From: Labrenzia sp. OB1
GTDB lineage: Bacteria > Pseudomonadota > Alphaproteobacteria > Rhizobiales > Stappiaceae
DNA length: 64,000 nucleotides
Reading direction: 5' to 3'
Assembly (NCBI RefSeq): GCF_001624695.1
Contig: NZ_JSEP01000007.1
Coordinates: 124,001-188,000 of the forward strand
A model generated the notes under the pieces. The model did not search any database, had not been told where the DNA came from, and was given only the letters and a program-made list of their open reading frames with translations. Made by a program: the position numbers and the translations under genes. Of this stretch, positions 1 through 8,327 are shown one piece after another. The stretch's first letter is position 1, and every line of letters begins with the position of its first letter.

Positions 1-344
1 GGATTGACCGGCGCATCTCCCAGGTCGGCAATATTGCGCGTCTCGAACGGCCGCGCGCCAGTGGTCGGGTGAATTCGCCGTATCATGGTGGAGAGGTCGC
101 GCAATTGGCGCGGTCCGTGACGGGTGCCCGGACGATTGGTCGTTCCGCCGTCCCAGGGCACACCGACAATACCGATATCGACGTCGTCTATGCCAACATC
201 CTTCGCGCCGAGGAGAGGCAAACGCATGAAGGTTGGAATTCCGGCATAGCGAGGCAGATCAAAACCGGAGATCGGCTGAAAGGACAGCCCGTCTTTTTCA
301 TTTGCCTGGCCTGGCTCTTTATCTAATGGGGTGGTCTCGGACAT
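1..344 (-). CDS. Agmatinase/ureohydrolase family protein, N-terminal part
   Basis: The reverse strand from an ATG preceded by CGGAGCCTCCC encodes about 114 residues of an arginase/agmatinase superfamily protein; the C-terminus lies beyond the window start. Visible family signatures are GVPWDGGTTNRPGTRHGPRQ (the conserved early loop of agmatinases and guanidino-acid hydrolases) and the following R-I-H-P segment. The Mn-binding His/Asp clusters lie further downstream and are not in view, so activity cannot be judged. Family members hydrolyse agmatine or other guanidino compounds to urea plus an amine, in the cytoplasm. A LysR gene diverges from it across 101 bp and is the likely regulator. The exact substrate (agmatine, guanidinobutyrate, guanidinopropionate) cannot be told from this part. 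Confidence 0.85.
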   Translation of the reverse strand, partial: MSETTPLDKEPGQANEKDGLSFQPISGFDLPRYAGIPTFMRLPLLGAKDVGIDDVDIGIVGVPWDGGTTNRPGTRHGPRQLRDLSTMIRRIHPTTGARPFETRNIADLGDAPVN

Positions 345-362
345 GGGAGGCTCCGCAAGTGT

Positions 363-430
363 GCAACGGCCATCATGTTGCCATGCACAAAAACGTCCGA
401 TAAGATCGAAGTACAAGAATAAACGTCCGA
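363..430. promoter_or_regulatory. Divergent control region with direct repeat and dyad
   Basis: The 101-bp gap between the ureohydrolase and lysR holds two exact copies of AAACGTCCGA starting at 391 and 421, exactly 30 bp apart (about three helical turns), and an imperfect dyad GCAAC-N9-GTTGC at 363-381. LysR proteins usually bind two spaced sites between their own gene and a divergent target, so these are candidate operators. The assignment is inferred from position. Confidence 0.4.
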
Positions 431-445
431 AAGTTTCAACGTAAG

Positions 446-1351
446 ATGGTCTCGACTGTTTCCCCGCTGAGCGACGTCGACCTGCGCCAGCTGCGCATCT
501 TTCGCGCCGTGGTGGACAATAACGGGTTCACAGCTGCCCAGGATGAACTTGGGCTCTCTCGCTCGACCATCAGCGCCCAGATGGCAGCCCTTGAAACACG
601 GCTCGGACTGAAGCTCTGTCGCCGGGGGCGCTCAGGTTTTTTACTGACTGAGCAGGGGCAGAAAATATATGCAGAGGCCATCAAGTGCTTTGCTGCCCTG
701 GAGAACTTTCGCAATGAGATTGGCGTCATGCGCGGAAATCTGGTTGGTGAGCTGCGCATCGGCGCCGTAGATGCCTTTGTTGAAAATCCCAAGGCCCATC
801 TATCAGACGCCATTGCCCTGTTTAACGAGCGTGTTCCCGACGTGCATCTGACGGTCATGGTGTTGTCGCCGAACCAACTCAGCACCGCGCTCCTGAACCG
901 GCAAATCGAGGTCGCAATCGTCGCGAACCAGCCAATGAACGCGGCGGTACAGCTGGAACAGCTCTTTCAGGAGGAGCAGAATCTTTATTGCGGCGCACGC
1001 CACAACCTGTTTCATGCAGATACTAGGGATCTGACACTGGACCGGATTTCCGCCGAGCCATATGCCCGGCGCGGCTATACGATCGCAACCGCCTATAACT
1101 CACTCTTTGCCCATGCTCCAGCAGCGACGGCCTATTCAATGGAAGGTCTCGCACATCTCATTCTCAGCGGGCGGTTTGTCAGTTTTCTGCCAAATCACTA
1201 TGCGGAGCGCTGGGTCGAACGAGGCGAAATGCGCGCTTTGCGCCCGGATCTGGTCAGTTTCCAAATCGGAATGTGCATCGCCCACTTTCCTGTCGGCACC
1301 CTGTCACGCATCGCCGAAGCCTTCCGAGAATGCCTGCTAGAAGCGCATTGA
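446..1351 (+). CDS. LysR-family transcriptional regulator
   Basis: A 301-residue LysR-type regulator. Residues about 11-69 form the winged helix-turn-helix (LRQLRIFRAVVDNNGFTAAQ, then LSRSTISAQMAALE); residues about 95-295 resemble the periplasmic-binding-protein-like effector domain (RIGAVDAF, then VAIVANQP). Length is normal for the family. It is divergent from the ureohydrolase gene, the usual arrangement of a LysR protein with its target, so I infer control of guanidino-compound hydrolysis. No clear Shine-Dalgarno precedes the ATG. The effector is unknown. Confidence 0.9.
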   Translation: MVSTVSPLSDVDLRQLRIFRAVVDNNGFTAAQDELGLSRSTISAQMAALETRLGLKLCRRGRSGFLLTEQGQKIYAEAIKCFAALENFRNEIGVMRGNLVGELRIGAVDAFVENPKAHLSDAIALFNERVPDVHLTVMVLSPNQLSTALLNRQIEVAIVANQPMNAAVQLEQLFQEEQNLYCGARHNLFHADTRDLTLDRISAEPYARRGYTIATAYNSLFAHAPAATAYSMEGLAHLILSGRFVSFLPNHYAERWVERGEMRALRPDLVSFQIGMCIAHFPVGTLSRIAEAFRECLLEAH

Positions 1352-1691
1352 GATAAAACGAAAGCCTTCCGAGGCTGATCCCGACGCGTTGCGCCGCGGC
1401 CGTTATCGCCGTTCCTTTTCCCTGCAGTCCCCTCCACCAATAACCCAGGCTAAGTGGACCAAGATCAAACTGCACACACGAAATGATTAACTAGAGCGCA
1501 AAGCAGCCTACAAATCCCGAGCGCTATCAATGGCCAGAAACCGAAACAAATCAGTTTGTTGATGAAGATTTACAGAGCGAGCATGCCACTTGTTTCATTC
1601 ATATCAGCGCAAGAAGGAACTCAGCCCTGGCAAAGAACCCTTCTCATAAGGGTGGCGTGCCGGAAACAATTTTGAGACGGCACTTCGGAGT
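1352..1691. other. Intergenic region without recognised gene
   Basis: About 340 bp between lysR and the convergent cNMP/CPBP gene. Neither strand shows a convincing start with ribosome binding site. No strong hairpin with a T-run, tRNA or repeat was seen. Confidence 0.5.
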
Positions 1692-2786
1692 TTATATCGC
1701 AACCATCAGTGCGGCGAGAACGCCGAACCAGTAGTGCATCAAGACCACGCCGGCGAGGTTCTTCTGGTAGAGATAGACGTAACCGAAGACGATGCTGGCG
1801 AAGAAGGTGATGACCACCGCGTCCACCCCGAAGGTCAGGTGGAGCGAGGCGAAGATCGTGCTGGTGAGGAGGACGGCGCGGTGTCCCCTGGTGTCGGCCA
1901 GGAACTTCTGGAACAGGCCCTGGAGCAGACCCCTGGAGCCGATTTCCTGGATCACGGTGTGAAACAGGTACTGCACCAGAAACAGCAGGTCGACCTTGAC
2001 GCCGGCATTTTGCGGCACCTGATCCTGCCTGAAGAAAACCATGTAGATCACCGCCGGCGCCGACAGCACCAGACAGATCGCAAACGATTGGGCGAGCGAG
2101 CGGAGCAGCCCTTCCCGGCGCAAACCAAGCTGGCCGGCCGGAATCTTCATGACCTTGATGATGATCAGGCAGGGAACCGCAAACGCCAGGATGGTCTGCC
2201 AGGAGAACCCGGGATCATAGACGTCCTTCACGTAGCGTTCGGCCACGAGATAAAACAGCGAGGTCGAAATCAGATAAAGCGCAATGGTGAAGACCAGAAA
2301 GTAGCCAAACTGGTTTTGCAGCGTCTTGGCCGCCAGTTGCTCCTGCAGGGCGGACAGCATGCCGTCACTCAGGGAGCGCGCGCGCTTCACCACCACACTT
2401 GCCAGGGCCCCTTTCAGCTCGCCGGAAACGGCGGCACCATCGGGCAGCTTCCTGAGGGCGTCCACCGGTATCTTGATTAGCGTGCAGGCGGTCTGCGCGA
2501 CGACCGATGCCGCGCGAGGTGCACCGTCCAGAAACGCCAATTCTCCAAGACATTCTCCTGCGTGCACGGTGTTCAGCGAAATGTCGCCTCCCTCCGGCCC
2601 CTTCCTGGTGGCGAGTGCCTCGCCCTCGATCAGAAGAAACAGATCGGAGGTCTCGTCGCCTTCACGCACGATGGTTTGCGTTTCGGAAATGTGAACGTAT
2701 CGGGATACAGAAGCGATGCTTTCAAGCACGCTGTCGTTCAGATGCGCAAAGGCATCGTGCATCTTGAAGTGATCGATCATTTCCAT
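1692..2786 (-). CDS. Cyclic-nucleotide-binding domain fused to CPBP intramembrane protease
   Basis: 364 residues. Residues about 10-125 are a cNMP-binding fold with the phosphate-binding cassette GELAFLDGAPRAAS (Glu82, Arg91). Residues about 160-364 hold six or more hydrophobic segments of a CPBP (CAAX-processing/Abi-type) intramembrane metalloprotease. Its motifs are E-I-G-S-R (Glu281, Arg285), FASLH (His316) and HYWFG (His351). The first Glu of the usual E-E-x-x-x-R pair is Gln280, so catalysis is plausible but not certain. The layout suggests a membrane protease gated by cAMP or cGMP, or by an apo sensor domain. It is monocistronic and convergent with lysR. The substrate is unknown. Confidence 0.8.
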   Translation of the reverse strand: MEMIDHFKMHDAFAHLNDSVLESIASVSRYVHISETQTIVREGDETSDLFLLIEGEALATRKGPEGGDISLNTVHAGECLGELAFLDGAPRAASVVAQTACTLIKIPVDALRKLPDGAAVSGELKGALASVVVKRARSLSDGMLSALQEQLAAKTLQNQFGYFLVFTIALYLISTSLFYLVAERYVKDVYDPGFSWQTILAFAVPCLIIIKVMKIPAGQLGLRREGLLRSLAQSFAICLVLSAPAVIYMVFFRQDQVPQNAGVKVDLLFLVQYLFHTVIQEIGSRGLLQGLFQKFLADTRGHRAVLLTSTIFASLHLTFGVDAVVITFFASIVFGYVYLYQKNLAGVVLMHYWFGVLAALMVAI

Positions 2787-3056
2787 GGACGGACTATCGG
2801 CAAAGTGTCTGAAATCGAGTTCTATCGCTGTTCCGGCTAACGTGCCCGATGGCTATCATCAAGACGTTCATAAACTCCTACCGCTTCCCGCTTCGGGAGA
2901 ACACAGCCAACCGATTGCCTCCCTTCGCGCAAGCAGTTGCAACGCAAGGCAACTGCACGGGCCGACAAAAGGCAAACGGGCCTTGCCGCGGCTTGTTCGC
3001 GCCGTTAGAGCGTTAGGTTACGGATCGAACCCTATCAAACCTGAACCCTTCGGGAC

Positions 3057-4589
3057 ATGATGCAAGCGGGACAGAAGCGCCGAGTTCTCATCGTCAATGC
3101 CTATTTCGACCCGTGGAGGTCGGCATCGCCCACGCGCTTGTTCGTCCCGCGCGCGATGGCCCCCTACTATCTGGCTGGCTATTTCGACCCCGACCTTGTC
3201 GAGGTCAAGGTCTGGGACGAGGTCTTTCACGGGGCGCTGCTGAACCGCCGCCTGCTGGAATGGCCGGACATGGTGGTCTTCACCGGATTGACCGCGGCCT
3301 TCGACCGGGCCCGGCAACTGGCCGCCTATTGCCGGCATTTCACTCCTCAGGTGGTGAGCGTGATCGGCGGCCCGATTGCCCGGGCGCTGCCCGCCCTCTG
3401 CGATCAGGTGTTCGACTATACCTGCCAGGGCGACGTGGAAGAAATCGGAGCGGTCATAGAGGCCGTGTTCAGCGCGGATCATGTCGCGGACAGAACCGCG
3501 CCCCGCTTCGACCTGACAGCTCCGACGATGGGGGTCGGCTATCTCGAAACCACCAGGAACTGCAATTTTGCCTGTTCCTTCTGCTCCCTGTCCGGCGAAG
3601 GCCGCGCATATTCCGCCCATAGTGAAGCGTCGATCGACGGTCAGCTGGGTGCAATGGGCAAGGCGTTTGGCGTCATGGTTCTGGACAACAATTTCTACGG
3701 CAACAACCGCAGCAGTTTCGAGTGGCGTGTCGGCAAGATCGGCGAGCGCTGGAGGCAGGGGCAGTTTCGCGGATGGGGCGCTCTGGTGACGGGCGATTTC
3801 TTCAAGCGTCCGGAAAACCTCAAGCTGATGGCGGACAACGGTTGCAAGGCTCTCTTCTCCGGTGTCGAGAATCTCGATCCGGCCGTGCTGAGAACCTTCA
3901 ACAAGAAACAAAGCCTTGCTTCCGATCCGCTGTCCCTGACCCAAGCCTGCGCGGAGCACGGCATGTTCTTCGACTACGGGGTGATCATCGATTTTGCCCA
4001 GCAGACCGTCGCCGAGGTGGACGATCAGGTTTCCGGCATCCTGTCGGATCCGCGCATCCCCTTGCCCGGCCTGCTGTCGCTGACCATACCGATCGCCGGG
4101 ACACCCTATTTCGACGAAGCCGCGCGGGCCGGGCGGCTGATGCCGAATGTCCTTTTGAGCGACCTGGACGGGCAGAAACTGGTCGAATGGCCGCAGGAAC
4201 CGCTGGAAAAGGTCACGCCCTTCCTGCGCGACCTGCTGAAGTTCCGCGGGCGCAAGATGGCGCTCTCGCGCCATGCGTTTAGGCATGCGTGGCATTGGCG
4301 CAAGCATTTAGGATGGGAGCAGACGGTCCTGTCCGCCGTGCGTCCGCTGCATCGGTTCGGTGGAAATTTCGGTCTCGGCAGCCCGCGCCAGATGCGCCAG
4401 TCGTTCCGGGAACCCGCGCTGACCTACAGCGTCATGACCGACACGTTGCGGGCCGCCTACCGGCCCCTGCACAGGTTGCCGAGCCAATTCGCCAAGGACT
4501 TCGAACCGTTGAGGGTGACGGATGAGACCGGAGCATTGAGCGATCAGTTCCTGGAAGCCCGGTCGGGAGCGTCATCCCTGACAGCCTGA
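3057..4589 (+). CDS. B12-binding-domain radical SAM protein
   Basis: 510 residues. Residues about 8-140 resemble a cobalamin-binding Rossmann domain (LIVNAYFDPW, then VVSVIGGPIA), and the radical SAM barrel starts near 155. The [4Fe-4S] cluster motif is C-N-F-A-C-S-F-C (Cys169, Cys173, Cys176), the canonical CxxxCxxC. Later motifs such as LFSGVENLD match the SAM-contacting strands of the family. Such enzymes do methylations, rearrangements or ring chemistry on lipids and secondary metabolites. No partner gene or precursor peptide is adjacent: upstream is 270 bp of non-coding DNA and downstream the convergent agt gene. The start ATG-ATG lacks a strong ribosome binding site. Function unassigned. 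Confidence 0.8.
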   Translation: MMQAGQKRRVLIVNAYFDPWRSASPTRLFVPRAMAPYYLAGYFDPDLVEVKVWDEVFHGALLNRRLLEWPDMVVFTGLTAAFDRARQLAAYCRHFTPQVVSVIGGPIARALPALCDQVFDYTCQGDVEEIGAVIEAVFSADHVADRTAPRFDLTAPTMGVGYLETTRNCNFACSFCSLSGEGRAYSAHSEASIDGQLGAMGKAFGVMVLDNNFYGNNRSSFEWRVGKIGERWRQGQFRGWGALVTGDFFKRPENLKLMADNGCKALFSGVENLDPAVLRTFNKKQSLASDPLSLTQACAEHGMFFDYGVIIDFAQQTVAEVDDQVSGILSDPRIPLPGLLSLTIPIAGTPYFDEAARAGRLMPNVLLSDLDGQKLVEWPQEPLEKVTPFLRDLLKFRGRKMALSRHAFRHAWHWRKHLGWEQTVLSAVRPLHRFGGNFGLGSPRQMRQSFREPALTYSVMTDTLRAAYRPLHRLPSQFAKDFEPLRVTDETGALSDQFLEARSGASSLTA

Positions 4590-4650
4590 GTTTCACCGGC
4601 CGATGTGGCTGCCTGCTTGAGTCTGGCCGGCGGTTTTCAGCCACCCGGTT

Positions 4651-5676
4651 TCAGGCATGTCCCTGCGCCGCTTCAGCCGCTTCCATATTGGCAACAAACT
4701 GATCGGTGCAGACGGCCCAGCTCTGCCCGAGAGCCGCTTTCCGGCAGTCCTCTCGCGGTATCTTCAGGGCCTCAAGCGCGGCTTCGCGCAAATCGTCGGA
4801 CAGGACGCCCGCGGCGCTGTCGCCGATCACGTCGAGCGGTCCCATGACCGGATAGGCCGCCACCGGCGTGCCGCAGGACAGCGCTTCCAGCAACACCAGC
4901 CCGAAGGTGTCGGTCTTTGAGGGAAAGACGAAGACGTCGGCGCTTGCATAGTGCCGGGCGAGATCCTCACCGGATTTCGCTCCGGTGAAATGTACCTCCG
5001 GATAGCTGCGGCGCAGGCTTTCCAGCTGCGGACCGTCGCCGACAACGACCTTGGAGCCGGGCAGGTCGAGATCGAGGAAGGCCTCGATGTTCTTCTCGAC
5101 GGCGACACGGCCGACATTCATGAAAACCGGGCGGGGAAGCGCCTCTGGAAGAACGGAACCTTCATGTGGTCTGAACAGGCTGGTGTCGACGCCGCGCGAC
5201 CAGCGCATCAGGTTCCGGAATTTGCGCTCACGCAGATTTTCCTCCAGCAGCGACGTGGCGACCATGCAGCCGGACCCGGAATTGTGGAAGCGGCGGAACC
5301 AGGCATAGAAGGGCGCTGTCGGCAACGGCAAACGGGCTGCGACATATTCAGGGAAACGGGTGTGGTAGCTGGTTGTGAAGGTGCGGTTTTCCTTTTTCGC
5401 GGCCGCAGCGGCGAGCAGCCCGAGGGGACCTTCCGTCGCAATATGCACATGACCGCAGCCGTAGTCCCGGATAAGCCTGCGCACGGTTCGCCCGGTTGTC
5501 AGGGAGAGCCGGATATCGGGATAGGTCGGGCAGGGAACCGTCCTGAATTCCCGAGGGGTGATGAACTCCACGCGCAGGCCTCGGGTCCGCAGCTCACGGG
5601 CCGTATATTCAAGCGTCCGGACGACACCGTTGATTTGCGGATACCAGGCATCCGTCACGAAGAGCACGGATTTCAT
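4651..5676 (-). CDS. agt: GT4 glycosyltransferase, probable diacylglycerol glycosyltransferase Agt
   Basis: A 341-residue GT-B fold glycosyltransferase of family GT4: N-terminal acceptor half (DAWYPQINGVVRT, FTTSYHTRFPEYVA) and C-terminal donor half with VVGDGPQLE and KTDTFGLVLLEALSCG, the nucleotide-sugar site. Its start overlaps the plcP stop by four bases (ATGA), so the two are translationally coupled. In alphaproteobacteria the PlcP-Agt pair replaces phospholipids during phosphate starvation: PlcP releases diacylglycerol and Agt adds glucose, galactose or glucuronate to give glycolipids. The assignment rests on the partner as well as the sequence; MgtA-like mannosyltransferases share the fold. 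It acts at the cytoplasmic face of the inner membrane. Confidence 0.8.
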   Translation of the reverse strand: MKSVLFVTDAWYPQINGVVRTLEYTARELRTRGLRVEFITPREFRTVPCPTYPDIRLSLTTGRTVRRLIRDYGCGHVHIATEGPLGLLAAAAAKKENRTFTTSYHTRFPEYVAARLPLPTAPFYAWFRRFHNSGSGCMVATSLLEENLRERKFRNLMRWSRGVDTSLFRPHEGSVLPEALPRPVFMNVGRVAVEKNIEAFLDLDLPGSKVVVGDGPQLESLRRSYPEVHFTGAKSGEDLARHYASADVFVFPSKTDTFGLVLLEALSCGTPVAAYPVMGPLDVIGDSAAGVLSDDLREAALEALKIPREDCRKAALGQSWAVCTDQFVANMEAAEAAQGHA

Positions 5677-6548
5677 GCTGCAATTACAGGCTCTCTGTCA
5701 TGATTTGTCCTTGTCGTGGCCTGTTCGGACCCGGCCCATCTGACGATCTCCAGCGTACCGTCAAACCGTTCGCCGACGGCGGTGCAGCTTTCCACCCAAT
5801 CTCCCGTATTGAGATAGTGAAGGCCATTCATGTCACGACTGGTGGCGTGATGGATATGACCGCAAATGACCCCATCAAGTTTCCGTTGCCTGATGTCGCT
5901 TGCGACGGTGTTTTCAAACTGCCCGATGATATTGACGAATTGCTTGACGTGCTGTTTCGCGAAGGCCCCCAGGGACCAGTAGTTCATCCCCAGTTTGCGC
6001 CGGGCGATGTTCAGCCAGGTGTTCATCGCCAGAGCAGTGACATAAAAACGGTCGCCCAGATAGGCCAGCCATTTTGCCTTCTGGATAACCACATCGTACT
6101 GGTCGCCATGGATGACAAGATAGCGGCGGCCGGCCGCCGTGACGTGTTCGACATCGTCGGCGAACTCGACACAGCCAAAGCGAAGCTTGCGAGATTTTCT
6201 GAGAAATTCGTCGTGGTTGCCGGGCAGATAGACAATGGTCGTGCCCTGGCGGCCACGCTCCAGCAGAAGATTCATGACCGCCTGGTGAGAGGCCGGCCAG
6301 AATCTCTTTTTCCTGAGCCGCCAGCCGTCGATGATGTCGCCGACAAGATAGATCGTTTCGGCCTGGTGGTGTCTCAAAAAGTCCAGAAGCAGTTCGGCCT
6401 GACATCCGCGCGTGCCCAAATGGATATCTGAAAGAAAAAGCGTCCGAAACGTCCGGACCTGAACGTCCTTGGAAAAATCCTGTTCGTAAATGGCTGAGGC
6501 TCCTGAATGGAATGGCTGCAGGGAGTATTGTTCCAACATCCTGTGCAC
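5673..6548 (-). CDS. plcP: PlcP-type phospholipase C (LpxH-like metallophosphoesterase)
   Basis: A 291-residue calcineurin-like phosphoesterase with the full metal-binding set: SDIHLG, GDIIDGW, GNHDE, HGDQYD and GHIHHA. The family is often annotated UDP-2,3-diacylglucosamine hydrolase, but adjacency to a GT4 glycosyltransferase with ATGA overlap is the signature of the phosphate-starvation phospholipase PlcP (SMc00171 type), which cleaves phosphatidylcholine and similar lipids to diacylglycerol. The first about 33 residues look non-conserved; Met4 is an alternative start. I found no clean Pho box (two CTGTCAT-like units spaced by 4 bp) in the 144 bp upstream. The ugp genes elsewhere in the window support a phosphate-scavenging lifestyle. 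Confidence 0.8.
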   Translation of the reverse strand: MHRMLEQYSLQPFHSGASAIYEQDFSKDVQVRTFRTLFLSDIHLGTRGCQAELLLDFLRHHQAETIYLVGDIIDGWRLRKKRFWPASHQAVMNLLLERGRQGTTIVYLPGNHDEFLRKSRKLRFGCVEFADDVEHVTAAGRRYLVIHGDQYDVVIQKAKWLAYLGDRFYVTALAMNTWLNIARRKLGMNYWSLGAFAKQHVKQFVNIIGQFENTVASDIRQRKLDGVICGHIHHATSRDMNGLHYLNTGDWVESCTAVGERFDGTLEIVRWAGSEQATTRTNHDREPVIAA

Positions 6549-6692
6549 GCAAGACCTCAGCGGAACATCGCAAGGGCTGCCGCTGAAGGCAGCGGTTCTC
6601 CGTTTCCCTGCGACAGGTCCTTCTTGCTCCTGCGCTCTGCTTCTTCAGGTACTCGCCGGATGAACGAAGAGAGATCCGGCCGTGTTGAAAAT

Positions 6693-7769
6693 TCAGTTGT
6701 CGCCGAAATACTGTGTGCGCAGGTCGTCGATCACACCATTTTCATGAGCCCCCACGACCTCTATCGTCATCTCCCGTCTGAGGGGGCTGCCATGGGGAAG
6801 ACCGAAGCCGTATTTCTCCGGCTGAAAAATCGGACCGACCACCTTGAGTTCAGCCTGCGGATTCCTGTGCAGGTAATACTCCAGGACAGGGGCGTCGCCG
6901 ATGATGGCTTCCACCCAGCCGTTTTCCAGGGCCTCAACGGAAGCATTTATATTGCGGGTGGAAATCGAGGTGATGATCGAGTCATGCGCGAATTCTTCCG
7001 CGCTGCTGCCTTCCGCTACCGCGACCGTCTTCCCGGCAAGATCGGAGACGCTGTTGATGGTTCCGGTCAGTGACAGACTTGTCATGACGCTCGTGACCGA
7101 AGATGTGACATAGGCCATCACAGCTATCCCGCACACGAGCCACAATGCCTGCCAGATCCGGCCAACCCAGCCGAACAGGTTCTTCCGGGACGGGGCCTTT
7201 CCCGAGGTGACGACCGACATCACCGAATAAAAGCTTTCCGCAACGCCATCGGTCCACTTCTGCGGAAACCCCTTGTCGAACCTCCGGTCGAAAAGGGTCA
7301 TGCCCAGGGTGGAGACAACGATAATGAGCGCCAGCCAGGCATAGGGCTTGAGATAGCCCGCATCCCTCAGACCTTCAACCAGCCCGCTGAAGCCGACATG
7401 CGGTGTTTCGCTGACCATGATGCGCAAACCCGCGTCGAACCAGGGCTGTGTAAAGTCAAAACGCCCCGCACGCTTCTCGGTGATGGTCAGATTGGTGACG
7501 GCCAGGTCGATTTGCTCAGACGAAACCGCGTCGATCAGTTGCGTTACCGTATCGAAGGACTTGTATTCGTATTCGGCGCCGGTCTCGCCGGCGATATATT
7601 CCCAAAGGTCAACCGCCATGCCTGAAACATCGTCCCCTTCCACCATGACGAAAGGAGGACTTTCATAAACGCCGACCAGCAGTTTCGAGGTTTCTTCCGT
7701 GCTGTCCTGCGCTGCAGACAGTGGCGAAAAACAGACGAGCGCAAGAAACGCGGCGAGAATTCGCATCAT
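6693..7769 (-). CDS. Ionotropic-glutamate-receptor-like ligand-gated channel (GluR0 type)
   Basis: 358 residues from ATG-ATG preceded by AGGTGA; an upstream in-frame ATG at 7832 would place 21 extra residues before the signal peptide and lacks a ribosome binding site. A signal peptide (residues 1-20) is followed by an amino-acid-binding-protein lobe (LLVGVYESPPFVMVEG, DLAVTNLTITEKR), a TM-pore-TM insert at roughly 140-230, then the second ligand lobe (LAGKTVAVAEGSS, IGDAPVLEYYL). This split-SBP plus two-helix pore layout defines prokaryotic glutamate receptors. The pore reads SVVTSGKAP rather than the K+ filter TVGYGD, so ion selectivity may differ or the protein may be a sensor. It is monocistronic. 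Confidence 0.8.
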   Translation of the reverse strand: MMRILAAFLALVCFSPLSAAQDSTEETSKLLVGVYESPPFVMVEGDDVSGMAVDLWEYIAGETGAEYEYKSFDTVTQLIDAVSSEQIDLAVTNLTITEKRAGRFDFTQPWFDAGLRIMVSETPHVGFSGLVEGLRDAGYLKPYAWLALIIVVSTLGMTLFDRRFDKGFPQKWTDGVAESFYSVMSVVTSGKAPSRKNLFGWVGRIWQALWLVCGIAVMAYVTSSVTSVMTSLSLTGTINSVSDLAGKTVAVAEGSSAEEFAHDSIITSISTRNINASVEALENGWVEAIIGDAPVLEYYLHRNPQAELKVVGPIFQPEKYGFGLPHGSPLRREMTIEVVGAHENGVIDDLRTQYFGDN

Positions 7770-8327
7770 GGCATTCACCTGAACTGTAGCGTGTTTCGAA
7801 AAGGAACATTCAAATTTGATCTGATCATACAAGTAATATCAATGTCCTGGATAAGATAACGGACAAAAAGACAGGGGCAGATAGTTTCCTGTGCATGGTG
7901 ACCATCCAGTGTTTAACGTTGAGTTAAATATAAAAACCCTCCGGAGATAGCGCCTGGTGAGGCCTGACTATCGTGCTTCGCTGGCTGTCAGAATTATCTG
8001 GTGGCTACCGTGATAGACACCGCGGCCGATGGCGGAACAGGGCGTCGAATATATAGCTCGGCAAATAAGAGTTCATTTGATGGCTTCGTGGAAGGCGTGT
8101 CGCGTTTAAGCGGATTCATGGGTTCAGGTAGACGCTGGTTGAAGCGTTTGCATTGCAAATGCGCTCGGGCGATTTTCTGAACTCAGTTTTTTGCGGTCTG
8201 CGTCAATTACGTCCTGCCGCAGCGTTCGCCAACCGGGCCGTTGTGCGTCTTTATCTATGAACTCTACGTCCTGGTCAGAACACTTCGGTTATCATGGCTA
8301 CTACAGAGCCCCTACCGGAGTGTCGCT
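7770..8327. other. Intergenic region, no recognised gene
   Basis: About 560 bp of comparatively AT-rich sequence between the channel gene and the end of the sugar operon. It contains an inverted repeat TTTAAC-N5-GTTAAA at 7912-7928, a possible regulator site for the channel gene. No credible coding frame, tRNA or T-tailed hairpin was found. Confidence 0.5.

Noticed and set aside
69-326. An 85-codon plus-strand frame at the window start
   Set aside because: It is antisense to the ureohydrolase N-terminus, which carries the agmatinase signature and a good start.
6549-6692. Pho box upstream of plcP
   Set aside because: No pair of CTGTCAT-like units with 4-bp spacing was seen on either strand, despite the expected phosphate control.
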